The notes beneath the pieces are model-generated. The model worked only from the letters and a program-made list of their open reading frames with translations. It searched no databases and was not told the origin of the DNA. The position numbers and the translations under genes are program-made. Of a DNA stretch of 64,000 nucleotides, positions 25,755 to 33,023 are shown one piece after another. Source of the stretch: Glycomyces paridis (GTDB lineage: Bacteria > Actinomycetota > Actinomycetes > Mycobacteriales > Micromonosporaceae); NCBI RefSeq assembly GCF_004912155.1, contig NZ_STGX01000012.1, forward strand, positions 62,001 to 126,000. The letters run 5' to 3'. The number at the start of each line of letters is the position of its first letter. Position 1 is the first letter of the stretch.

Positions 25755-27050
25755 ATGGAGCACACCGAAGAGGACACCGTGCCTCTGCACCGGCCGGATG
25801 CTCCAGCCTGGTCGCCGTTCGCCCCGCCCGAGCCCACCCACGACGACACCGCCCGCGGCGCCTCCCGTGCCGCCCCGTACGAGGCGCCCGAACGCGAGGA
25901 CGAGGTCCCGCGGGCGGACGCGGCGCCCGGCCCGGTCCGCAACCCCCGCGACCACGTCCCCAGCGCACCGCCGCCCCCGGCGACGCCGATGCCTTCGGCC
26001 CCGCAGGAGGGCCCGCCCGACGTCCGCCAGGCGCCGTCCCCGCCGTTCCCCGAGGCGCTCGCGCCCTCGCGACTGCCGGTGCCGGTGTTCCCCGACCAGG
26101 CCGGGGCGCTCGAACGCTTCGGGGTCACCGCCGACGACTTCGCCTCCCGCCGCGTCGTACCCCCGCGCGCGCCGGTGGCCGAGACGGGCCTGCGCGGCGC
26201 GCTGCACCGCTTCAGCTTCGGGATGCTCGCGCTGCCGCCGGGCCCCAGGGAGCAGGCCCGCCAGCGCGCGGTCGAGACGGTGCGGCGCAACTTCGGCGGG
26301 CTGCGCCAGATCACGGTGGTCAACCCGAAGGGCGGTGCGGGGAAGACCGTGGCGGTGCTCATGCTCGCGATGACGTTCGGGCGCCATCGCGGCGGCTACG
26401 TGCTGGCGTGGGACAACAACGAGACGCAGGGGACGCTGGGGATGCGCGCCCAGCAGGACTTCCATGTGCGCACCGTCCGCGACCTGCTGCGCGACCTCGA
26501 CCATTTCCGGGGCCCGACCGGGCGGATCGGGGACCTGTCGCAGTACGTGCGGGCGCAGGGCGGGGCGATGTTCGACGTGCTGGCTTCGGACGAGTCGGCG
26601 ACGGCCGGGGAGATGCTCACGTCGCAGGCGTTCGGGGATCTGCGGGAGGCGGTCTCGCGGTTCTACAAGCTCATCGTCGTCGACACGGGCAACAACGTGC
26701 GGGCGGCGAACTGGCAGGCGGCGATCGACGCGACCGATCAGCTGGTGGTGACGATGTCGGCGCGCAACGACTCGGCGGAGACGGCGGCGCGGATGCTCGA
26801 CCACTTGGAGCAGACCGGCAGGCGGGACCTGGTGCGCGGGGCGGTGTCGGTGGTGTCGATGCCCGCGCACCGCAAGGACGTGGACCTGCCGGCGGTGCAG
26901 CGGCATTTCGCGGCCCGGACGAGGGCGGTGCTGCTGGCGCCGTACGAGAAGCTGCTGGACTCGGGGGAGCCGATCCGCTACGACTCGTTGAGCAAGGCGT
27001 CGTCGGGGGCGTGGCTGCGGATCTCGTCGGCGGTCGCCGAGGGCCTGTGA
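25755..27050 (+). CDS. ParA/MinD-like ATPase with Pro-rich N-terminal region
   Basis: 431 residues. The first ~165 are Pro/Glu-rich and disordered. From ~residue 185 there is a P-loop ATPase: ITVVNPKGGAGKTVAVLML (deviant Walker A), YVLAWDNNETQGTLG (switch I region) and KLIVVDTGNNVRAANW (switch II). A disordered Pro-rich arm in front of a MinD-like ATPase is the layout of actinobacterial EspI-like proteins of type VII secretion, but no ESX genes are present, so partner unknown. ATG with GGGAG upstream. The 3' end overlaps the convergent TetR gene by 73 bp. Confidence 0.75.
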   Translation: MEHTEEDTVPLHRPDAPAWSPFAPPEPTHDDTARGASRAAPYEAPEREDEVPRADAAPGPVRNPRDHVPSAPPPPATPMPSAPQEGPPDVRQAPSPPFPEALAPSRLPVPVFPDQAGALERFGVTADDFASRRVVPPRAPVAETGLRGALHRFSFGMLALPPGPREQARQRAVETVRRNFGGLRQITVVNPKGGAGKTVAVLMLAMTFGRHRGGYVLAWDNNETQGTLGMRAQQDFHVRTVRDLLRDLDHFRGPTGRIGDLSQYVRAQGGAMFDVLASDESATAGEMLTSQAFGDLREAVSRFYKLIVVDTGNNVRAANWQAAIDATDQLVVTMSARNDSAETAARMLDHLEQTGRRDLVRGAVSVVSMPAHRKDVDLPAVQRHFAARTRAVLLAPYEKLLDSGEPIRYDSLSKASSGAWLRISSAVAEGL

Positions 27051-27676
27051 GCGGCGAGGAGGCCGACCAGTCCGGCGGCGGCGTCGGCGAGCCGGGCGTC
27101 GTCTTCGTCGGCGTGGCCGATGACGAGCGCGCCCTGGATGAACACGAGTGCGGTGCGGGCGAGGCGGTCGGGGTCGGCCGCGGCGTCCATCTCGCCGGTC
27201 TCGACCGCGCGTGCCAGGATCGCGGCGAGATCGCGTTCGAGTTCGGTCCAGGCCTCCTGGACGCGGCGCATCGTCGCGGGGTCGTCGGCGAGCTCCACGG
27301 CCGCGCGGACCACGAAGCCGCCCGATTTGGACTGCCGTATGACGACGTCGAGGAGGTCGCCGACGACGCGCGGGGCGTCGAGGCGCCCGGGCGGTCCGGC
27401 TTCGGCGCCCGGTCCGGAGGGGACGCCGGCGTCGAGGGCGCGGCGGGTGATGGCGCGCAGCTCGGGTTCGGTGTCCTCCCGGTACCGCCCGAGCGCGGTT
27501 ATGTAGAGCTGGTGCTTCGAGCCGAAGGCGGCGTAGAGTCCGGCCCTGTTCATGCCGGTCGCGGCGACGAGGTCCGACATGGAGGTCGCGGCGAAGCCGC
27601 GTTCCAGGAAGACCAGTGTCGCAGCGCGAAGGACGCGGTCGAGATCGGCGTTCTTATTTCTGCTCACGTTGTGCAC
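26978..27676 (-). CDS. TetR-family transcriptional regulator
   Basis: 232 residues (or 229 from a GTG at 27667). N-terminal helix-turn-helix: VLRAATLVFLERGF then MSDLVAATGMNRAGLYAAF, followed by the usual GSKHQLYITAL link and a C-terminal ligand domain. Divergent from the B12-riboswitch operon; a perfect 10-bp inverted repeat at 27721-27745 lies between their promoters and is a good operator candidate. The C-terminal 24 codons overlap the end of the ParA-like gene on the other strand. Ligand unknown. Confidence 0.85.
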   Translation of the reverse strand: MHNVSRNKNADLDRVLRAATLVFLERGFAATSMSDLVAATGMNRAGLYAAFGSKHQLYITALGRYREDTEPELRAITRRALDAGVPSGPGAEAGPPGRLDAPRVVGDLLDVVIRQSKSGGFVVRAAVELADDPATMRRVQEAWTELERDLAAILARAVETGEMDAAADPDRLARTALVFIQGALVIGHADEDDARLADAAAGLVGLLAAHRPSATADEIRSHAPDDALLNES

Positions 27677-27720
27677 CGTATCGACACCCGGTGCTACGGG
27701 TCAATAACCGGAAGGCGGGA

Positions 27721-27745
27721 GTTCACTCGCGAGGCGCGAGTGAAC
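27721..27745. promoter_or_regulatory. Palindromic operator candidate between tetR and the B12 operon
   Basis: Perfect inverted repeat: left arm GTTCACTCGC (27721-27730), spacer GAGGC, right arm GCGAGTGAAC (27736-27745). It ends 24 nt before the -35 of the B12 operon and starts 45 nt from the tetR start codon. Arm length and position fit a TetR site; a transcript hairpin is the alternative. Confidence 0.6.
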
Positions 27746-27769
27746 GGTCGCACTGGGAGTGCGGGCAGC

Positions 27770-27799
27770 TTGACACTCGGCGAGGCCACCGGCGAGAAT
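27770..27799 (+). promoter_or_regulatory. Promoter of the B12-riboswitch operon
   Basis: TTGACA at 27770-27775, 18-nt spacer, GAGAAT at 27794-27799. The -35 is a perfect consensus. Transcription would start near 27806. Confidence 0.7.
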
Positions 27800-27805
27800 G
27801 GCCCC

Positions 27806-27962
27806 AAACTGAACAGGCGCGCGGCGGGGGAAGTCCGGTGGAGAATCCGGCGCTGACCCGCAGCGGTAGTCGCGGTTCGACGTCCGTGTCCGACACGGCC
27901 GAACAGTTGCCGAGCACCCTTCGTTTCGCTCGGTCCACCCGCGTGAGCCCGAATACCCGCCC
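27806..27962 (+). promoter_or_regulatory. Cobalamin (B12) riboswitch
   Basis: The most conserved core is seen at 27828-27867: GGGAAGTCCGGTGGAGAATC leads into CCGG and CTGACCCGCAGCGGT, the signature of the adenosylcobalamin aptamer. The downstream conserved segment, GAGCCCGAATACCCGCC at 27945-27961, matches the distal B12-element box (AGCC-GAAGACCTGCC-like). Between them lie the peripheral stems. It controls the genes from 28060. Family knowledge: binding of B12 represses downstream expression. Confidence 0.93.
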
Positions 27963-27982
27963 GTGCCCATCCATGTTGTCAA

Positions 27983-28062
27983 CGCCTGTCGTGGTCTACA
28001 GGCGCTTGCGGCGCCGCCGCCTGCCCGAAGACCCACTCGCTCTAGGAAAGGTCAGGCAATTG
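27983..28062 (+). promoter_or_regulatory. Expression platform and ribosome-binding site after the riboswitch
   Basis: Two hairpins can form: 27983-27989 with 27998-28004 (7 bp), and a stem in which GCCT (28019-28022) and GACC (28030-28033) pair with AGGC (28054-28057) and GGTC (28050-28053), placing the ribosome-binding site AGGAAAGG (28044-28051) in the loop and stem. The TTG start at 28060 follows that site by 8 nt. This suggests translational control; no U-run terminator is seen. Confidence 0.5.
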
Positions 28063-29319
28063 CGCCACCTGTCCGGTCGTATGCTGGCCGCCGCCGCGGT
28101 CGTGCCCATCGCCGTTCTCGCCTCCGCCGCACCGGCCCAGGCCCAGGACCAGTCGTTCCCCGTTCCCGCCGAGGCGGCCGCCTCGTGGCTGGTCGCCCAG
28201 TCCGACGGCACCTCGTGGTCGGGCGGCGACGTCTCCACCTCCCTTGACGCCGTGATCGCCCTCCAGGCCGCGCGTGTCGGCGCCGACCAGGTGCAGGCGA
28301 CGCTCGAATGGCTCAACGACACCGCCACGCTCACCCCGTACGTGTACCCGGCAGTCGAGGGCCAGGACGAGGCGGCCCTGAACGCGGGCGCGGCCGGGAA
28401 GGCCATGTACGCCGTGGCGACCGCCGGGGGCGACCCGACGGACTTCGCCGGGATCAGGCTCGCCGACGAGGTCGCGGCCGCCCAGGGCGAGAACGGCACG
28501 TACGGCGACGGCACGGCTCTGACGACCGCGTGGGCGGTGCTCGGGCTCTCGCGCACCGACACCCCCGCGGGCGAGGAGGCCGCGGCCGGGTTCGCGGCCG
28601 TCCAGTGCGCGGACGGCGGCTTCAGTTACGCCGCCGTCGACGGCGCCGGGGCCGACTGCGTCTCCGATCCCGACTCGACGGGCCTGACGGTCGCGGCGAT
28701 CGCGACCTTGGAGGGCGACGCCGCGGCCGAGACCCTCGACGCGGCCGTGGCCTGGCTGGAGGCGGCGCAGGGCGAGGACGGCGGGTTCGACAACGGCTTC
28801 GGCGCGAACGCGAACTCGACGGCGATGGCCGCGCAGGCGCTCCTGGCGACGGGACGGGCCGAGGCCGCGGCGGGCGCCGTGGCGTTCCTGCTGGAGCTCC
28901 AGTTCGACTGCTCGGGCGACGCCCCGGGCGCGTTCATGTACACCGACCCCGAGGACCCCGAGTTCGGCGAGGCCACGCGACTGGTCGCGACCGCGCAGAC
29001 GATGGTGCCCATCGCGGGCCAGGATCTCGCGACGCTCGACGCGAGCGGCGCGGCCGCCGAGGTGGCCGCCGACCCGTGCGCGGTCGCCGAGGACGGCGGC
29101 GACTCCGCCGCAGCCTCCGGTGACGGGGCCGACGACGAGGACGAGGGCGGGAGCTCGTGGCTGCCGTGGGCGATCGGCGCCGCCGTCGTCGTGATCGCGG
29201 CCCTCATGGTCGGGTTCTCGCTCAAGGCCCGCCGCACCGCCGACGCCGCCCCGGCCGCCGACGAGTCCGGCGACGGTTCCAATGACTCGGCCACCGACTC
29301 CGACAGCACCGACAAGTAG
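28060..29319 (+). CDS. Secreted, membrane-anchored alpha/alpha-barrel protein (intrinsic factor/transcobalamin N-domain-like)
   Basis: 419 residues. TTG start chosen because AGGAAAGG lies 8 nt upstream and it gives a normal signal peptide (n-region RHLSGR, cleavage likely after AQA, residue 28). Residues ~32-335 are helical repeats of the prenyltransferase/squalene-cyclase/intrinsic-factor barrel type: AASWLVAQSDGTSW, AAAQGENGTYGDGTALTTAW, CADGGFSY, AAQGEDGGFDNGFGANANST. An acidic linker precedes a membrane helix (~365-390) and short cytoplasmic tail. Placement directly under a B12 riboswitch and beside a DUF4430 gene and an ECF transporter points to cobalamin capture at the cell surface (inference). 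Confidence 0.8.
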   Translation: MRHLSGRMLAAAAVVPIAVLASAAPAQAQDQSFPVPAEAAASWLVAQSDGTSWSGGDVSTSLDAVIALQAARVGADQVQATLEWLNDTATLTPYVYPAVEGQDEAALNAGAAGKAMYAVATAGGDPTDFAGIRLADEVAAAQGENGTYGDGTALTTAWAVLGLSRTDTPAGEEAAAGFAAVQCADGGFSYAAVDGAGADCVSDPDSTGLTVAAIATLEGDAAAETLDAAVAWLEAAQGEDGGFDNGFGANANSTAMAAQALLATGRAEAAAGAVAFLLELQFDCSGDAPGAFMYTDPEDPEFGEATRLVATAQTMVPIAGQDLATLDASGAAAEVAADPCAVAEDGGDSAAASGDGADDEDEGGSSWLPWAIGAAVVVIAALMVGFSLKARRTADAAPAADESGDGSNDSATDSDSTDK

Positions 29320-29332
29320 TCCCGACCGCATC

Positions 29333-30001
29333 ATGGCCCTCAGCGAACGAGGCGCGGGCGGCGCACGCCGCCCGCGCGACCTCGCCGCGCGAGGCGGGAA
29401 CGCGGAAGCGATCGGGGCGGCCTGCCGCGTGCGGCAGGCCGCCCCGAGGCTTCTCGCCGCCCTGATCACCGCGCTCCTCGCCGCGGTCGCGCCGCCCGCG
29501 CCCGCCGCCGCGCAGGAAGCCTGCGCGGGCGTCACGGTCGTCGTCGACTTCGGCGCGCTCGCCGCGCCCGCCACCGGCTGCGCGGACGACCCGGCCGACG
29601 GCCTCGACGCGCTCGTGAGGGCGGGCTTCACGGTCACCGAGGTCGCCTCGATCCGCGGCATGGTCTGCCGCATCGACGACCTCCCCGAGGCCGACTGCGG
29701 CGGCGCGCCGCCCGCCGACGCGTACTGGTCGTACTGGCACGCCGCACCCGGCGACGACGCGTGGACCTACGCGATGGTCGGCGGCGCCGTATCCACACCC
29801 GACCCCGGCGACCTCGAAGGCTGGGCCTTCGGGGACGGGAAGACACCGCCTGCGGTGGCCCCCGCCGACGCCGTCGCCGCGCCCGCGGACGCCGAGGAGG
29901 GAAACGCGAGCTCGTCGTGGACCTGGCTCCTCGCGGTCGCCGCGCTCGCGGTCATCGCCTCGCTCGTCCTGTGGCGGCGCCGACGCCGCCCGCGGACGTG
30001 A
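29333..30001 (+). CDS. Secreted, membrane-anchored DUF4430 (transcobalamin C-domain-like) protein
   Basis: 222 residues from ATG 29333; a GTG at 29429 gives a cleaner signal peptide (RQAAPRLLAALITALLAAV, cleavage near AAA-QEA). The mature part starts CAGVTVVVDFGAL and contains DGLDALVRAGFTV, GMVCRIDDLPEADCGG and DAYWSYWHA, the pattern of the DUF4430 / transcobalamin-like C-terminal beta domain, where YWSYWHA is the region that caps the ligand. One C-terminal membrane helix and an Arg-rich tail anchor it, as in the upstream protein. Gap of 13 nt after the barrel gene; a 15-bp palindrome sits inside the early coding region. Confidence 0.8.
   Translation: MALSERGAGGARRPRDLAARGGNAEAIGAACRVRQAAPRLLAALITALLAAVAPPAPAAAQEACAGVTVVVDFGALAAPATGCADDPADGLDALVRAGFTVTEVASIRGMVCRIDDLPEADCGGAPPADAYWSYWHAAPGDDAWTYAMVGGAVSTPDPGDLEGWAFGDGKTPPAVAPADAVAAPADAEEGNASSSWTWLLAVAALAVIASLVLWRRRRRPRT
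29414..29445. repeat. Perfect 15-bp inverted repeat with 2-nt loop
   Basis: Left arm 29414-29428, right arm 29431-29445, loop GT. It lies near the 5' end of the DUF4430 gene and covers the alternative GTG start at 29429. Possible attenuator, or a translation-limiting hairpin lowering expression of genes after the barrel protein. Confidence 0.6.
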
Positions 30002-31413
30002 ACCGAGCGGGGCCGCCGAACGGCGGCGGCGAGGGGACCGAGCAGCGCGCGGACGCCGAGGGCGCGGGGCGTCCGAGCGGCGGAGACGCCAAGGGGACGA
30101 AGAAGCACTTGGCCGCCGGGAACTCAGGGCCGCCGAGCGGCGGCGCCGAAGGGACCGAGCAGCGCTCAGCCGCCGAAAACTCGGAGCCGCCGAACGGCGG
30201 AGACGCCGAGCGGGCGCCGGGTCCGGCGACGCCCGAAGGCGCCTCCGGCCGGGTGCGCGGCGCACGCCGTCCGCCGCCCGGCGGGCCCGCCCCGACTCCA
30301 CCTCCGACGCCGCTTTCAACTCCGGCGCTGCGCACCGCGCACCGCCGCACCGCGCACCCGGTCGCCTGGTGGGGGTGGGCGCTCCTGCTCGCCACCGCCG
30401 CCGGGCGCACCGCCAACCCGTGTCTGCTCCTGCTCATCGTCGCCGTCGCCGGGCTCGTCGTCGCCTACTGCCGCGGTTCGGAGCCGTGGTCGGGCGCCTA
30501 CCGGGTCTTCCTCGCCATCGGACTCACCGCCGTCGCCGTCCGCTTCGCGTTCTACCTCGTCTTCGGCGGCGCCGACGGCCCCACCGTCCTGTTCACCCTC
30601 CCCGCCGCGACCCTCCCCGACTGGGCCGCGGGTTTCCGCCTCGGCGGCGCCGTCACCGCCGAGGGCGCCCTCGCCGCCGCCTACGACGGCCTGCGCCTGG
30701 CGACCCTCCTGGTGTGCGTCGGCGCCGCCAACGCGCTCGCGAGCCCCCGCCGCCTCCTGCGCTCGGTGCCCGCCGCGCTGTACGAGGTCAGCGTCGCCGT
30801 CGTCGTCGCACTGTCCGTCGCACCCCAGCTCGTGGCGAGCGTCGGACGCGTCCGGCGCGCCAGGGCCCTGCGCGGCAACACCCGCCGCGACCCCGCCGAC
30901 CTCATGCGGACCGTCGTCGCCCCCGTCCTCCACGACGCGCTCGACCGCTCCCTCGCGCTCGCCGCCGCCATGGCCTCGCGCGGGTACGGGCGCGCCGCGG
31001 GCGTGCCCCCCGCCGCCCGCCGCGCCACCGGCGCGGCCCTCCTCGTCGGCCTCACCGGGCTGTGCGCCGGCGCGTACGCGCTCCTGGGCGCCGCCACGCC
31101 CGCGCCGCTCGCCTGGGGCGTCCTCGCCGCCGGCGCCGGCGCCGCCGTCTTCGGCATCGCCTACGCCTCCAAGCGGGTCCCGCACACCCGCTACCGGCCC
31201 GACCGCTTCACCGGCCGCGACTGGGCCGTCCTCGCCTCCGGCGCCGCCGCCCTCGCCGGGACCGTCCTGAGCGGACTGACCGAGCCCGCGGCGCTGTGGC
31301 CCGCCACGAACCCCCTCGCCGTCCCGGCCCTGCCGCTCCAGGCCGCCGCGGGCGTCCTCCTCGCCGCCGCGCCCGCGCTCCTCGTGCCCGCCACGCCGAA
31401 GGGAACACCATGA
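29998..31413 (+). CDS. ecfT: ECF transporter transmembrane (T) component
   Basis: 471 residues from a GTG overlapping the upstream stop (GTGA); 386 if started at GTG 30253. The N-terminal ~110 residues are low-complexity with four ~19-residue tandem repeats (PPNGG/PSGGD...GTEQR...). From ~120 it is a CbiQ/EcfT protein: several membrane helices (WWGWALLLATAAGR, LCLLLLIVAVAGLVV) and the cytoplasmic coupling helices RVRRARALRGN and AMASRGYGRA, the two Ala-Arg-Gly signatures that contact the ATPases. Extra C-terminal helices are present. Stop overlaps the next ATG. Confidence 0.85.
   Translation: MNRAGPPNGGGEGTEQRADAEGAGRPSGGDAKGTKKHLAAGNSGPPSGGAEGTEQRSAAENSEPPNGGDAERAPGPATPEGASGRVRGARRPPPGGPAPTPPPTPLSTPALRTAHRRTAHPVAWWGWALLLATAAGRTANPCLLLLIVAVAGLVVAYCRGSEPWSGAYRVFLAIGLTAVAVRFAFYLVFGGADGPTVLFTLPAATLPDWAAGFRLGGAVTAEGALAAAYDGLRLATLLVCVGAANALASPRRLLRSVPAALYEVSVAVVVALSVAPQLVASVGRVRRARALRGNTRRDPADLMRTVVAPVLHDALDRSLALAAAMASRGYGRAAGVPPAARRATGAALLVGLTGLCAGAYALLGAATPAPLAWGVLAAGAGAAVFGIAYASKRVPHTRYRPDRFTGRDWAVLASGAAALAGTVLSGLTEPAALWPATNPLAVPALPLQAAAGVLLAAAPALLVPATPKGTP
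30010..30230 (+). repeat. Tandem 57-60-bp repeats in the 5' part of ecfT
   Basis: Four units begin at 30010, 30067, 30127 and 30184 (spacing 57, 60, 57 bp, all multiples of 3). Each opens with a palindrome of the form CCGCCGAGCGGCGG. Units 1 and 3 are the most alike (GGGACCGAGCAGCGC shared). Confidence 0.8.
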
Positions 31414-33023
31414 ACGACGACGGCATCCGCTTCGAGCGCGTCACCTTCGCCTACGAGGCCCGGCCGGTCCTCGACGACGTGACCTTCACGGTCCCCGAAG
31501 GCGAGTTCTGCCTCCTCGTCGGCGCCACCGGCGCCGGCAAGTCGACCCTCCTCAAGGCCGTCAACGGCCTCGTCCCCGCCTTCACCGGCGGCACCATGCG
31601 CGGGCGCATCACCGTCGCCGGACGCGAGGTCCGCGGATCGACGCCCGCCGACCTCGCCGACCTCGTCGGCCACGTCGGCCAGGACCCCGCCGCCGGATTC
31701 GTCACCGACGACGTCGAACTCGAACTCGCCTACACCGCCGAGCAGCTCGGCCTCGACCCCGCCGCGATGCGCAAGCGCGTCACCGAGATCGTCGACCTCC
31801 TCGGCCTCGCCGACGTCCGCGACCGCACCCTCGACGCCCTCTCCTCGGGCCAGCGCCAGCGGGTCGCGATCGGCGCGGCCCTCGTCGCCGGGCCCGCCGC
31901 GCTCGTCCTCGACGAGCCGACCTCGGCGCTCGACCCGGCCGCCGCCGACGAGGTCCTCTCGACCCTCCACCGGCTCGTCCACGACCTCGGCGTCACCGTG
32001 CTCCTCGCCGAGCACCGGCTGGAGCGGGTCGTGCAGTACGCCGACTCGGCGCTCCTCCTCGACGGCGGGAAAGTCACGGCCGGACCGGTCGGGGAGGTCC
32101 TCGCCGCGTCCCCGGTCGCGCCGCCGGTCGTCGCGCTCGGGCGCCTCGCCGGGTGGCCCGGGCCGCCGGTCACCGTCCGCGAGGCCCGGCGCGCGGCCCC
32201 GGGCCTGCGCGAGGCCCTCGCGGGCCGCACCCCGCCGCAGGATGCGGTCCCGGACGGGCCGGTGCTGCTGGAGGCGCGCGGCGTCACCGTCGACCACCCG
32301 GGGGTGCGCGCCGTCGACGGCGTCGACCTCGTCGCCGCGCGCGGCGAGCGCATCGCCCTCATGGGCCGCAACGGGTCGGGGAAGTCGAGCCTGCTGTGGG
32401 CGCTCCAGGGCACCGGGCGCCGTTCGGGCGGCACCGTCGCCGTGGGCGGGGCCGACCCGGCCGCTCGCCGACCCGGCGAGCGGCGGGCCCTGGCGGGCCT
32501 GGTCCCGGCCGAGCCCGCCGACCTGCTGTACGCCGAGACCGTGGCCGCCGAGTGCGCCGCGGCCGACGACGACGGCCGGGCCCCGCGCGGCACCTGCGCG
32601 AAGATCCTCGCCGACCTCGTCGAGGGCGTCGACGACCGGACGCATCCGCGGGACCTGTCGGAGGGCCAGCGGCTCGCGCTCGCGCTCGCGGTGACGCTGA
32701 CGGCCGCCCCGCCGCTGCTGCTGCTGGACGAGCCGACGCGGGGCCTCGACCAGCCCGGGAAGGCCGCGCTCGCCGACCGGTTGCGGGCGCTGGCCGCCGC
32801 CGGGCACTGCGTGGTGGTGTCCACGCACGACGTCGAGTTCTGCGCCGAGTTCGCCGGGCGGGTCGTGATCCTCTCGGACGGGCAGGTCGTCGCGGACGGC
32901 CCGGCGGCGCGGATCGTGGCCGCCTCGCCGATGTTCGCCCCGCAGGTCGAGAAGGTCCTCCCCGGCTGGCTCACCGTCGGGCAGGTCGCCGCGGCCCTGG
33001 AGGAGGGCGGCGATGGGGGTTGA
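31410..33023 (+). CDS. ecfA: ECF transporter fused double ATPase (A-A')
   Basis: 537 residues with two complete ABC ATPase halves. First: Walker A GATGAGKST, signature LSSGQRQR, Walker B ALVLDEPTSALD, H-loop LLAEHRLE. Second (from ~residue 285): Walker A GRNGSGKSS, signature LSEGQRLA, Walker B LLLLDEPTRGLD, H-loop VVSTHDVE. ECF importers normally use two separate ATPases or a homodimer; a single fused chain occurs in some actinobacteria. ATG overlaps the ecfT stop (ATGA) and the gene overlaps the S component by 11 nt. Confidence 0.92.
   Translation: MNDDGIRFERVTFAYEARPVLDDVTFTVPEGEFCLLVGATGAGKSTLLKAVNGLVPAFTGGTMRGRITVAGREVRGSTPADLADLVGHVGQDPAAGFVTDDVELELAYTAEQLGLDPAAMRKRVTEIVDLLGLADVRDRTLDALSSGQRQRVAIGAALVAGPAALVLDEPTSALDPAAADEVLSTLHRLVHDLGVTVLLAEHRLERVVQYADSALLLDGGKVTAGPVGEVLAASPVAPPVVALGRLAGWPGPPVTVREARRAAPGLREALAGRTPPQDAVPDGPVLLEARGVTVDHPGVRAVDGVDLVAARGERIALMGRNGSGKSSLLWALQGTGRRSGGTVAVGGADPAARRPGERRALAGLVPAEPADLLYAETVAAECAAADDDGRAPRGTCAKILADLVEGVDDRTHPRDLSEGQRLALALAVTLTAAPPLLLLDEPTRGLDQPGKAALADRLRALAAAGHCVVVSTHDVEFCAEFAGRVVILSDGQVVADGPAARIVAASPMFAPQVEKVLPGWLTVGQVAAALEEGGDGG

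Noticed and set aside
27868-27880. tRNA-like GGTTCGA stretch
   Set aside because: It lies inside the cobalamin riboswitch; no acceptor stem or anticodon arm can be drawn around it.
30369-31409. Long N-terminal extension of the ECF ATPase
   Set aside because: The open frame continues upstream of 31410 only as an Arg/Pro-rich shadow of ecfT; the ATG at 31410 overlaps the ecfT stop as expected.
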